From JAJZVS01 sp963708095 (lineage in GTDB: Bacteria; Pseudomonadota; Alphaproteobacteria; Acetobacterales; Acetobacteraceae), in assembly GCA_963708095.1 (NCBI GenBank), contig OY970182.1, positions 2,418,001 to 2,482,000 on the forward strand: a stretch of DNA of 64,000 nucleotides, given 5' to 3'. This document shows, in pieces, positions 8,352-15,180 of the stretch. The translations under genes and the position numbers were made by a program. Position 1 is the first letter of the stretch, and each line of letters starts with the position of its first letter. Under the pieces are notes generated by a model. The model searched no databases and had not been told where the DNA came from. It saw only the letters and a program-made list of their open reading frames with translations.

Positions 8352-9137
8352 TCAGGGCTTGGCGGACGCGGGGGGTGTCGCGAGCGCCGACGGGGTTGCC
8401 GCGGACGGAGTTGTTGTCGACGGGGCGGGAGTCGGTTGGGTAGGGGGCCACGGGGTGGGGGCCCATGGGGCGGATGCCGATGGAGCGGGCGGCGGCGGCA
8501 CCGCGCCGGAAGCCAGCGGGGTGCCACTGGTCGCTGTGCCCAAGGCGCCGGACATCGCTGCGCCGAGCATCGCTGGCGCAGGCACCGTCGCCCCGCCGCC
8601 AGGCGCCAGCGGCATGACGTAGATCGGCGCGGCGGCCAGGTCCGGCGTCGTGTTCGCCGGCTTCGCCCCCGGCACCTTCACCGTGTAGTCCGGCACGATC
8701 CGCGCCTGCTTCCCCGAGATCACCAGCACGTGCAGGCCGATCGGCAACGCCACCTTGTCGGTCTGCGTGACCGAAACCAGGTGCCCGTTCGGCTCCTGCA
8801 CGATGTATTCCCAACCCTTGGCGTCGGCGACCGCCTGCTCGACCGCGCTGCCGGCCAGGCCGCCGATCAGGGTGCCACCGATCGCACCGAACGCCGAACC
8901 GAGCGTTCCGCCCGGCGCCTGCGCCCCGGTCACCCCGCCCGCCGCGCCGCCGGTCACTGCGCCCACCGTGCCGTCGGAGTTGATCAGCACGGGGCGGACG
9001 CCGACGATCACACCGCGCTCCACCTGCGCCGCCTGCTGGGCGGCGGCGGCGGCATAGGTGTTGGGCGAATAGTTTCCGGTGCACCCGCCAAGCGGGAGCA
9101 GCGCGAGCAGCAGCAACACGGGAGACAAACGGGGCAC
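8352..9137 (-). CDS. Glycine-zipper outer-membrane lipoprotein (SlyB/Pcp-like) with Pro/Thr tail
   Basis: About 261 aa. The GTG start at 9137 gives a signal peptide RLSPVLLLLALLPLGGC with a lipobox (LGGC), so the mature protein is a lipoprotein. Next come a short Ala/Gln stretch, GVIVGVRPVLI, and a glycine zipper (GAVTGGAAGGVTG...GGTLIGGLAGSAVEQAV) like the 2TM SlyB family, a small domain with VSVTQTD and RIVPDYTVKVPG, then a 110-residue Ala/Pro/Thr-rich tail. SlyB-type proteins stabilise outer-membrane complexes under stress; the tail is unusual and may span periplasm or bind cell wall. The longer frame upstream to 9752 is a shadow. Confidence 0.7.
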   Translation of the reverse strand: MPRLSPVLLLLALLPLGGCTGNYSPNTYAAAAAQQAAQVERGVIVGVRPVLINSDGTVGAVTGGAAGGVTGAQAPGGTLGSAFGAIGGTLIGGLAGSAVEQAVADAKGWEYIVQEPNGHLVSVTQTDKVALPIGLHVLVISGKQARIVPDYTVKVPGAKPANTTPDLAAAPIYVMPLAPGGGATVPAPAMLGAAMSGALGTATSGTPLASGAVPPPPAPSASAPWAPTPWPPTQPTPAPSTTTPSAATPSALATPPASAKP

Positions 9138-9299
9138 GGCACGATCCGGTTCTGGGGGGGCGGCGCTGAGATAGGGTCCGAACGTGGCGCTGTCACGGCA
9201 CCCCCCACCCAGGGGCGCCACCGCGTGCGCCGGCCAGGCTTTGGCGCCGGCCCGGTTCGGCGCTACCCTGCCGGCGAAAACAGACCGGAGGGGACCGCC

Positions 9300-9611
9300 A
9301 TGATCCACGTCATCGCCATCATCACCGCCAAGCCAGGTCAGCGCGGCACCATCCTGGAAGCCTTCCGCGCCAACATGCCCGCCGTGCACGCCGAGCAGGG
9401 CTGCATCGAATACGGCCCGGCGACCGACGTCGAGGGCATCGGCAGCTTCCAGACCAAATTCGGCCCCGACACCTTCGTGGTGATCGAGAAATGGGAAAGC
9501 AAGGAGGCCCTGGCCGCGCACGCCGCCTCCCCCCACATGGCCGCCTACGGGGCGAAGACGAAGGAGTTGATCGCAAGCCGCGTGATCCACGTGCTGGAAC
9601 CCGCCGGCTGA
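9300..9611 (+). CDS. ABM-domain (YgiN-like) putative quinol monooxygenase
   Basis: 103 aa single ABM (antibiotic biosynthesis monooxygenase) ferredoxin-like domain. Seen: IHVIAIITAKPGQRGTILEAF, EQGCIEYG, FVVIEKWESKEALAAHAASPHM and a C-terminal VIHVLEP. Such cofactor-free dimers oxidise quinols or act as heme or dye monooxygenases; the substrate is not deducible. The GGAGGGG Shine-Dalgarno sits 6-7 bases before ATG 9300. It stands alone between a convergent lipoprotein gene start region and msrA. Confidence 0.8.
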   Translation: MIHVIAIITAKPGQRGTILEAFRANMPAVHAEQGCIEYGPATDVEGIGSFQTKFGPDTFVVIEKWESKEALAAHAASPHMAAYGAKTKELIASRVIHVLEPAG

Positions 9612-9666
9612 CCGACACTGCGGCCGGCCCTGCCGGGGTCGGCGCGCACAACACGGAGCGACGGAC

Positions 9667-10239
<573 letters not shown>

Positions 10240-10340
10240 CGGCGGGGGGTGCCCTCGGCTGTCACCAAAGTATAAGGCGGGTACGACCAATGCGGGGTTC
10301 CGACCGCCGGAATTTCCGCGCAATCTTCCGCCCGTTCCGA

Positions 10341-10372
10341 CGGTCGGGCACTGGGACGGTCGGGCACTGGGG
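10341..10372 (+). repeat. 16-bp tandem duplication upstream of nitrile hydratase cluster
   Basis: CGGTCGGGCACTGGGA at 10341-10356 is followed immediately by the same 16 bases with one change at the end (10357-10372). It lies about 100 bp upstream of the first hydratase gene, where a promoter is expected. Confidence 0.9.
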
Positions 10373-10465
10373 AGCACCGTCCGGCGCACGATGGCCGGCT
10401 GATGGCCGATAGGGCCGCCGCGCGGCGACCTGGATCCGCTCTGGACGACGGAGGAGCGTACTACG

Positions 10466-10798
10466 ATGCAGCAGGCGGCACAGTTTCCGGAAGTCGTGCC
10501 GGCGCTGGGCGAGATCCCGCGGTTCCGCCGGGGCGATCGCGTCAGGATCGCACTGCGCTCCCCGGTCGGCCACTACCGCGTCCCGCTGTATGTGCGCGGC
10601 CGGACGGGAACGATCGAAACGATCATCGTGCCCACCGCCCTCGACAACGAGGAGGAAGGGTTCGGCCGCAACGCCGGATCCCGTCGCCACTACTACCGGA
10701 TCGCCATCCCGCTCCGCGAGCTGTGGCCGGAGTACGCCGGTGCGCTCGCCGACGGGCTGCGCATCGAAGTGTTCGAGACCTGGCTGGAGGAAGCCTGA
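10466..10798 (+). CDS. Nitrile hydratase beta, C-terminal (SH3-like) domain as separate subunit
   Basis: 110 aa. Seen: RFRRGDRVRIALRSPVGHYR, VPLYVRGRTGTIE, RHYYRIAIPLRELWPE and IEVFETWLEEA, the SH3-like barrel that forms the C-terminal half of nitrile hydratase beta and one of the small subunits of thiocyanate hydrolase. GHYRVPLYVRG is closer to the thiocyanate-hydrolase style than to GHTRxPRYxRG of classic nitrile hydratases (from memory of the families). The N-terminal half of beta is encoded separately at 11588. Strong GGAGGAG site before ATG 10466. The next gene begins 3 bases after the stop. Confidence 0.8.
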   Translation: MQQAAQFPEVVPALGEIPRFRRGDRVRIALRSPVGHYRVPLYVRGRTGTIETIIVPTALDNEEEGFGRNAGSRRHYYRIAIPLRELWPEYAGALADGLRIEVFETWLEEA

Positions 10799-10801
10799 GC
10801 C

Positions 10802-11428
10802 ATGCCGCACCAGGAGCACGACCACGATCACGCCGATCCGAGCCTCCCCGAAGACCGACCGCCCGGCTATTACGAGGTGATGGAAACCGCCGTACGCGAG
10901 CTGCTGGTGGCGCGCGGCCTGATCGCGCCCGGCGAAATCCGCCGGCAGATCGAGGTGCTCGATTCGCGCACGCCGGCGCTCGGCGCCAAGGTGGTCGCAC
11001 GCGCCTGGGTCGATCCGGCGTTCCGCGCCCGCCTGCTCGCCGACGGGCGCGCCGCCTGCGAAGAACTCGGGATCACCTTCTACGACGACACGCAGCTCAT
11101 CGTGCTCGAGAACACCGCCTCCGTGCACAATCTGATCGTCTGCACCCTGTGTTCCTGCTACCCGCGGCCGGTGCTCGGCCTGCCGCCCGACTGGTACAAG
11201 CTGAAACCGTACCGGGCCCGCGCGGTGAAGGAGCCGCGTGCCGTGCTGGCCGAGTTCGGCACCGTCATTCCCGACGACGTGGAGGTCCGGGTGAGCAACT
11301 CGACCGCGCAGGTGCGCTACCTGGTACTGCCGCTGCGCCCCGCCGGCACCGAGGCCTGCACGGAGACGGAGCTCGCCGCACTGGTCACGCGCGATGCGAT
11401 GATCGGCGTCGTGCCGGTGAACCTGTGA
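10802..11428 (+). CDS. Nitrile hydratase alpha / thiocyanate hydrolase gamma-type metal subunit (cobalt-type)
   Basis: 208 aa catalytic subunit that hydrates nitriles to amides, or thiocyanate in the related enzyme. Seen: a His/Asp-rich N-terminus (HQEHDHDHAD), a helical domain, then the metal claw VCTLCSC at residues 113-119, with Cys114, Cys117 and Cys119, the Thr form typical of Co(III) enzymes. After it come CYPRPVLGLPPDWYK and YLVLPLRPAGTEA...LVTRDAMIG. In active enzymes two of these Cys are oxidised. Near the C-terminus the usual W-D-S-S is replaced by VSNSTA. The stop codon coincides with the first base triplet of a dispersed three-hairpin repeat (11426-11556). No nitrile hydratase activator gene is seen in the window. 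Confidence 0.9.
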   Translation: MPHQEHDHDHADPSLPEDRPPGYYEVMETAVRELLVARGLIAPGEIRRQIEVLDSRTPALGAKVVARAWVDPAFRARLLADGRAACEELGITFYDDTQLIVLENTASVHNLIVCTLCSCYPRPVLGLPPDWYKLKPYRARAVKEPRAVLAEFGTVIPDDVEVRVSNSTAQVRYLVLPLRPAGTEACTETELAALVTRDAMIGVVPVNL

Positions 11429-11556
11429 TACCGGCGGCCTCTTCGGCCGACCGGTATCGCGCATGGGGTTGGCGGGGCGGCCATGCGCAAAATCAAGGAC
11501 ATACCAGCGGCCAGGTGGACGCCGGACGAGTAAATCGGCCGGGGCCGCTGGTATGA
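11426..11556 (+). repeat. Three-hairpin dispersed repeat, copy 1 (inside the hydratase cluster)
   Basis: 131 bp, nearly identical to 13143-13272. Contains three successive stem-loops: ATACCGG..CCGGTAT (11428-11457), GCGCATGG..CCATGCGC (11459-11488), and a perfect 12-bp stem ATACCAGCGGCC..GGCCGCTGGTAT (11501-11554). It begins at the stop codon of the alpha-subunit gene and ends 31 bp before the next gene. No transposase or clear target duplication. It may be a MITE-like element or a structured transcript. Confidence 0.9.
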
Positions 11557-11587
11557 GGCCCGTCCCCATCCGTTCGGAGCGACGCCG

Positions 11588-11926
11588 ATGACCGGCAGCG
11601 AAGACCTTCTGAAACGACTTCCGAACGACATCGGCGGCCTGCCGGGCGAACCCATCGAGCGGGTCGAACATGAGCTTGAGCCGTGGGAAAAGCGCTGCCA
11701 CGCCCTGGCCGACGTGCTCGACTTCCACAAGATCATCAACACGGAAGAGAAACGTCGCGGCGTCGAGGCCCTGGGCGCCGAGATGGTCGGCAGGTTGAGC
11801 TATTACGAGCGCTGGATCGCGGCTTTCGCCAACATCCTGTTCCAGAAAATGATTTTGACACCTGGGGAGCTCGCCCGGAAAATGGACGAGGTCGCCGCCC
11901 GCCATTCATCCTCCCCAGCGCCGTAG
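11588..11926 (+). CDS. Nitrile hydratase beta, N-terminal helical domain as separate subunit
   Basis: 112 aa. Seen: LPNDIGGLPGEPIERVEHEL, EPWEKRCHALADVL, INTEEKRRGVEAL, LSYYERWIAAFANIL and LTPGELARKMDEV, matching the helical N-terminal part of nitrile hydratase beta, also found in the so-called accessory protein. It is the missing half of the split beta subunit at 10466-10798. The order (beta-C, alpha, beta-N) differs from classic two-gene operons and resembles three-subunit enzymes such as thiocyanate hydrolase and toyocamycin nitrile hydratase. The 131-bp repeat separates it from alpha. Confidence 0.75.
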   Translation: MTGSEDLLKRLPNDIGGLPGEPIERVEHELEPWEKRCHALADVLDFHKIINTEEKRRGVEALGAEMVGRLSYYERWIAAFANILFQKMILTPGELARKMDEVAARHSSSPAP

Positions 11927-11977
11927 CGCATCCGCACGGCTCTCCACGACAGAACTCGGACCCGAAGGAGATATGTC

Positions 11978-12376
11978 ATGACGGCCGCGCAGGACGCCGA
12001 TGTCGTCGAGCAGGTCAGCGCCGTTGCCTTCGCGCCGACGCTCGATCGCCTGGTCGAGGCGATCCAGGCAGCGGGCCTCACCGTCTTCGCCCGCATCGAC
12101 CACGCCGCCGGCGCACGCGGGGCGGGCCTCGCGATGCCGCCGACCACGGTGCTGCTCTACGGCAACCCCAAAGGCGGCACCCCGCTCATGCTGGCCGCGC
12201 CGCTCGCGGCCCTCGATCTGCCGCTGCGGGTGCTGGTGCGCGAGGCGGGGGACGGGCGCACCCTGGTGTCGTTCCATCCGGCCGCACCGATGCTGCGCCA
12301 GGCCGGCGTGCCGGGCACACTCGTAAACCGGCTGGACCCGGCACAACGATTGCTCTTGAATGCCATCGCGTCGTGA
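11978..12376 (+). CDS. DUF302-domain protein
   Basis: 132 aa. Seen: a DUF302 domain (TT1751-like fold) with LDRLVEAIQAAGLTVFARID, HAAGARGAGL, TTVLLYGNPKGGTPLMLAAP, LDLPLRVLVREAGDGRTLVSF and a short C-terminal helix. Function unknown; the fold binds small ligands in some members. A near-ideal AAGGAG site sits 8 bases before ATG 11978. It lies 51 bp after the hydratase beta-N gene and is probably co-transcribed. Its last codons and stop lie in a 16-bp tandem duplication (12361-12392). Confidence 0.75.
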   Translation: MTAAQDADVVEQVSAVAFAPTLDRLVEAIQAAGLTVFARIDHAAGARGAGLAMPPTTVLLYGNPKGGTPLMLAAPLAALDLPLRVLVREAGDGRTLVSFHPAAPMLRQAGVPGTLVNRLDPAQRLLLNAIAS

Positions 12377-12392
12377 TGCCATCGCGTCGTGA
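12361..12392 (+). repeat. Exact 16-bp tandem duplication spanning a stop codon
   Basis: TGCCATCGCGTCGTGA occurs twice back to back (12361-12376, 12377-12392). The first copy supplies the last codons and stop of the DUF302 gene. Confidence 0.95.
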
Positions 12393-12497
12393 CCCACGGC
12401 GCAACGCCGGCCGCCCGACAGGCATTCGCAATCGCACAGCCGCCGGCCGAACCGGGCGCCGCCGCCGAACTCGCGGACAGCGCCGCAGCCCGTCGCG

Positions 12498-12800
12498 CTA
12501 CTTGTTCAAAGGCTGCTTGAGCGCATTCCCCCGCGCCTCACCGCCGACGCCGCTATGGGTCTTGCCGGTGTCGATCTTGGCGGCGCCGTTGCCGCCCGCA
12601 CCGCTGTTGTATGGGCTTTCCTTCAGCCTGGCAGAGCCGTTCCCGCCCACGCCCTGGTAGGTGTTATTGGGATTGTTGCTGTCAGCCGCGAGCACGATCC
12701 CGCCGGTGCCGTGCGCGCCAGCCGCGTTCGCCAGACCAGCACCGCCGCAAGCGACGACTGCTGCCGCAATCGCGGCGATAGTCCATTGTTGCGTGTTCAT
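12498..12800 (-). CDS. Small secreted Gly/Asn-rich protein
   Basis: 100 aa from ATG 12800, chosen for its GGAG ribosome site 6 bases upstream; a longer frame begins at 12905 without one. Seen: signal peptide TIAAIAAAVVACGGAGLANA with an AxA-type cleavage region, then a mature 70 residues rich in Gly, Asn and Ser with the near-repeats YQGVGGNGSARLKESPYN, SGAGGNGAAKIDTGKT and SGVGGEARGNAL. The three GVGGNG-like units suggest a small repetitive periplasmic or exported protein. No known family recognised. Confidence 0.6.
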   Translation of the reverse strand: MNTQQWTIAAIAAAVVACGGAGLANAAGAHGTGGIVLAADSNNPNNTYQGVGGNGSARLKESPYNSGAGGNGAAKIDTGKTHSGVGGEARGNALKQPLNK

Positions 12801-13012
12801 GTCGGACTCCATTCTGCCGCCGCCGCACCCCGTCGGTGCCGCCACCTCGGGCGCGACGCGGACATGAATGATATACAGCAGACTGAGCGACCTCCAGTGC
12901 ACCATCGGTTAAATCCGATCACACCAACGCGCGAGTGCGCTCCGCCGAAAGGCATGGCGCAGCCCGACGGTCGCGCGGGCGTGCGCCACTGACCGGCCGA
13001 AGGTTGGAGCGT

Positions 13013-13125
13013 TTGCAAGCAAGGCCAGGGGGGCTCTGCCCCCCATGGGCCCTTGGGCCCCCCCGCCAAGGGCTCGCCCTTGGAACCCTTCCGTTGGTTC
13101 CGTGCGGGTGGGGGGACACGGCTAG
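13013..13125. repeat. Half-copy of the palindrome A/B family (element C)
   Basis: Begins GCAAGCAAGGCCAGGGGGG and contains CCAAGGGCTCGCCCTTGGAA, then ACCCTTCCGTTGGTTCCGTGCG. These match the left outer module of palindrome A and, inverted, the right module of palindrome B. The other arm is missing; it ends in a G-rich run before 13125. Two inner small hairpins (CAGGGGGGCTCTGCCCCCC; CCAAGGGCTCGCCCTTGG) are intact. Confidence 0.85.
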
Positions 13126-13142
13126 AGCAGCTTCAGGATGAC

Positions 13143-13272
13143 TGATACCGGCGGCCTCTTCGGCCGGCCGGTATCGCGCATGGGGTTGGCGGGGCGGCCA
13201 TGCGCAAAATCAAGGACATACCAGCGGCCAGGTGGACGCCGGACGAGTCATCGGCCGGGGCCGCTGGTATGA
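13143..13272 (+). repeat. Three-hairpin dispersed repeat, copy 2
   Basis: 130 bp. Matches 11426-11556 except for one substitution in the first hairpin and a small change in the last loop (GAGTCATCGG versus GAGTAAATCGG). All three stems are kept. It sits between element C and palindrome E with no gene inside. Confidence 0.9.
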
Positions 13273-13289
13273 AACCGGGGTGTCGTGCG

Positions 13290-13448
13290 GCCACCTCTCC
13301 CACTTGCGGGCTTGGGCCGCGAAGCGGACCAAGGTCGGTTCGCACAGCGAACCGGGTGAGGGTGCGTGCCTCCGGCCCTCGCCCGCCGTGCTGCGCACGA
13401 CGACCTTGGCCCGCTTCGCGGCCCAAGCCCGCAAGCGGGGGAGGTGGC
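13290..13448. repeat. Imperfect palindrome E (~160 bp)
   Basis: Left arm GCCACCTCTCCCACTTGCGG, then GCTTGGGCCGCGAAGCGG, ACCAAGGTCG; right arm the inverse, ending CAAGCGGGGGAGGTGGC. The centre holds smaller hairpins (GTTCGCACAGCGAAC; GTGCTGCGCAC). No ORF makes sense here. Confidence 0.85.
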
Positions 13449-13740
13449 GATGACGTGGCACTTTCCAGTCTGCGTGAACTCGCTCTAGGCGGGCGGCGGC
13501 CGACCGCGTCCAGCACCTCGGCATGCGTGCTCTTGCCCGCGATGTCGGAAGCAGGCTCGCGCAGGAGCGACAGCCACCGATGAGACGTTCCGCTTCTTCC
13601 GTGACGACACGGAAGATGCCGACGAAGGTGCCATCATCAGGTCTCGCGCGGTCCGAGCGGCGTCGCCCATGCCCGAGGGCACTCCCTTGCCGCTCCGCGG
13701 AATCGATCCGGACGATGAGGCCGGCCGATGCCCGCCGCCC
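13449..13740 (-). other. Degenerate coding remnant downstream of tldD
   Basis: Read on the minus strand, two frames carry protein-like text that join across a frameshift near 13590: RPDDGTFVGIFRVVTEEAE then WLSLLREPASDIAGKSTHAE and VLDAVGRR. No start or stop fits an intact gene and no family was recognised. The whole 12801-13740 stretch otherwise holds only the repeats listed separately. Confidence 0.3.
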
Positions 13741-15180
13741 TCAGGCCGCCGTCCCGCCCACCGTCAGCCCGGCCAGCTTCAACGTCGGCTGCCCCACGCC
13801 CACCGGCACGCCCTGCCCGTTCTTGCCGCAGGTGCCGACGCCGGGATCGAGCGCCATGTCGTCGCCGACCATCGTCACCTTCGTGAGCGCATCCGGACCA
13901 TTGCCGATCAGGGTCGCGCCCTTCACCGGCGCGCCCACCTTGCCGTCCTCGATCAGATACGCCTCGGACGCGGAGAACACGAACTTGCCGGATGTGATAT
14001 CCACCTGCCCGCCGCCGAAATTCACCGCATACAGGCCGCGCTTGACGGAGCGGATCATCTCCTCCGGCGCATGCGCGCCGCCCAGCATGACGGTGTTGGT
14101 CATGCGCGGCATGGGCGCGTGGGCGTAAGACTGGCGCCGCCCGTTGCCGGTCGGGCGCACGCCCATCAGCCGCGCGTTCAGCCGGTCCTGCATGAAGCCG
14201 ACCAGCACCCCGTCCTCGATCAGAACCGTGCGTCCTGACGGCGTGCCTTCGTCATCGACCGTCAGGCTGCCGCGCCGGTCGGGGATGGTGCCGTCGTCGA
14301 CCACCGTCACGCCCGGCGTCGCGATCCGCTGGCCGAGCAGGCCGGCGAAGGCGGAGGTCTTCTTGCGGTTGAAATCGCCTTCCAGCCCGTGCCCGATCGC
14401 CTCGTGCAGCAGGATGCCGGGCCAACCCGGCCCCAGCACCACCTCCATCTCGCCCGCCGGGGCGGGCCGGCTGTCGAGGTTGACCAGCGCCTGGCGCAGC
14501 GCCTCGTCCACCGCGCCGCGCCAGGCCTCTGGCGTGGTCAGCGGCGCGTAGCCATGGCGTCCGCCGGTGCCGAAGCTGCCGGTCTCCCGCCTCCCGTCCT
14601 TCTCCACCACCACGCTGACGTTGAGCCGCACCAGCGGGCGCAGGTCGGCCACCCTGGTGCCGTCGGCGCGCAGGATCTGCACCGCCTGGAACTCACCGCC
14701 GAGCGAGGCCATCACCTGCACCACGCGCGCATCCTTGCCGCGGGCATAGGCGTCGATCTCGGCCAGCAGCGCGGCGCGGGCGGGGAATTCGGTGGCGATC
14801 AGCGGATTGGCGTCGGTGTAGAGCCGGGCGTTGGTCGCCCGCGGCGGCTCGGACGCGACGCCGGAATGGCCGGCCGCGACGCTCGCGACCGAGGTGCAGG
14901 CGCGCGCCAGTGCCGCGTCGGAAATCTCCCCCGCATGGGCGTAGCCCGTCGCCTCCCCGGCCACCGCGCGCAGGCCGAACCCAAGAGCGGTGTCGAACCC
15001 GGCGCTGCGGATGCGCCCGTCGTCCAGGCTGAGCTGCTCGGTTTCGCGATATTCGAGGAACAGCTCGCCGTCATCGCTGCCCCCGAGCGCCGTGGAAAGG
15101 CGGCGTTCGGCCTGGGCGCGGTCCAACGCAGCGTCCGCACGTTCGAAGAACAACCGGTCCGTGGTGGCGAGCGCGGTCAT
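13741..15180 (-). CDS. tldD: Metalloprotease TldD
   Basis: 479 aa, full length. TldD with TldE/PmbA forms a zinc protease that degrades or matures small peptides (microcin B17, antitoxins). Seen: an N-terminal LFLEYRETEQLSLDDGRI domain, the zinc motif LHEAIGHGLEGDF (HExxxH), VTVVDDGTIPDRRG, FMQDRLNARLMG, RMTNTVMLGG, INFGGGQVDITSGKFVFSAS-like C-terminal core (here VNFGGGQVDITSGKFVF) and VGTCGKNGQGVPVGVGQPT. No pmbA is in the window. Start ATG 15180 overlaps the stop of the upstream histidine kinase (ATGA), so the two are translationally coupled. Confidence 0.95.
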   Translation of the reverse strand: MTALATTDRLFFERADAALDRAQAERRLSTALGGSDDGELFLEYRETEQLSLDDGRIRSAGFDTALGFGLRAVAGEATGYAHAGEISDAALARACTSVASVAAGHSGVASEPPRATNARLYTDANPLIATEFPARAALLAEIDAYARGKDARVVQVMASLGGEFQAVQILRADGTRVADLRPLVRLNVSVVVEKDGRRETGSFGTGGRHGYAPLTTPEAWRGAVDEALRQALVNLDSRPAPAGEMEVVLGPGWPGILLHEAIGHGLEGDFNRKKTSAFAGLLGQRIATPGVTVVDDGTIPDRRGSLTVDDEGTPSGRTVLIEDGVLVGFMQDRLNARLMGVRPTGNGRRQSYAHAPMPRMTNTVMLGGAHAPEEMIRSVKRGLYAVNFGGGQVDITSGKFVFSASEAYLIEDGKVGAPVKGATLIGNGPDALTKVTMVGDDMALDPGVGTCGKNGQGVPVGVGQPTLKLAGLTVGGTAA

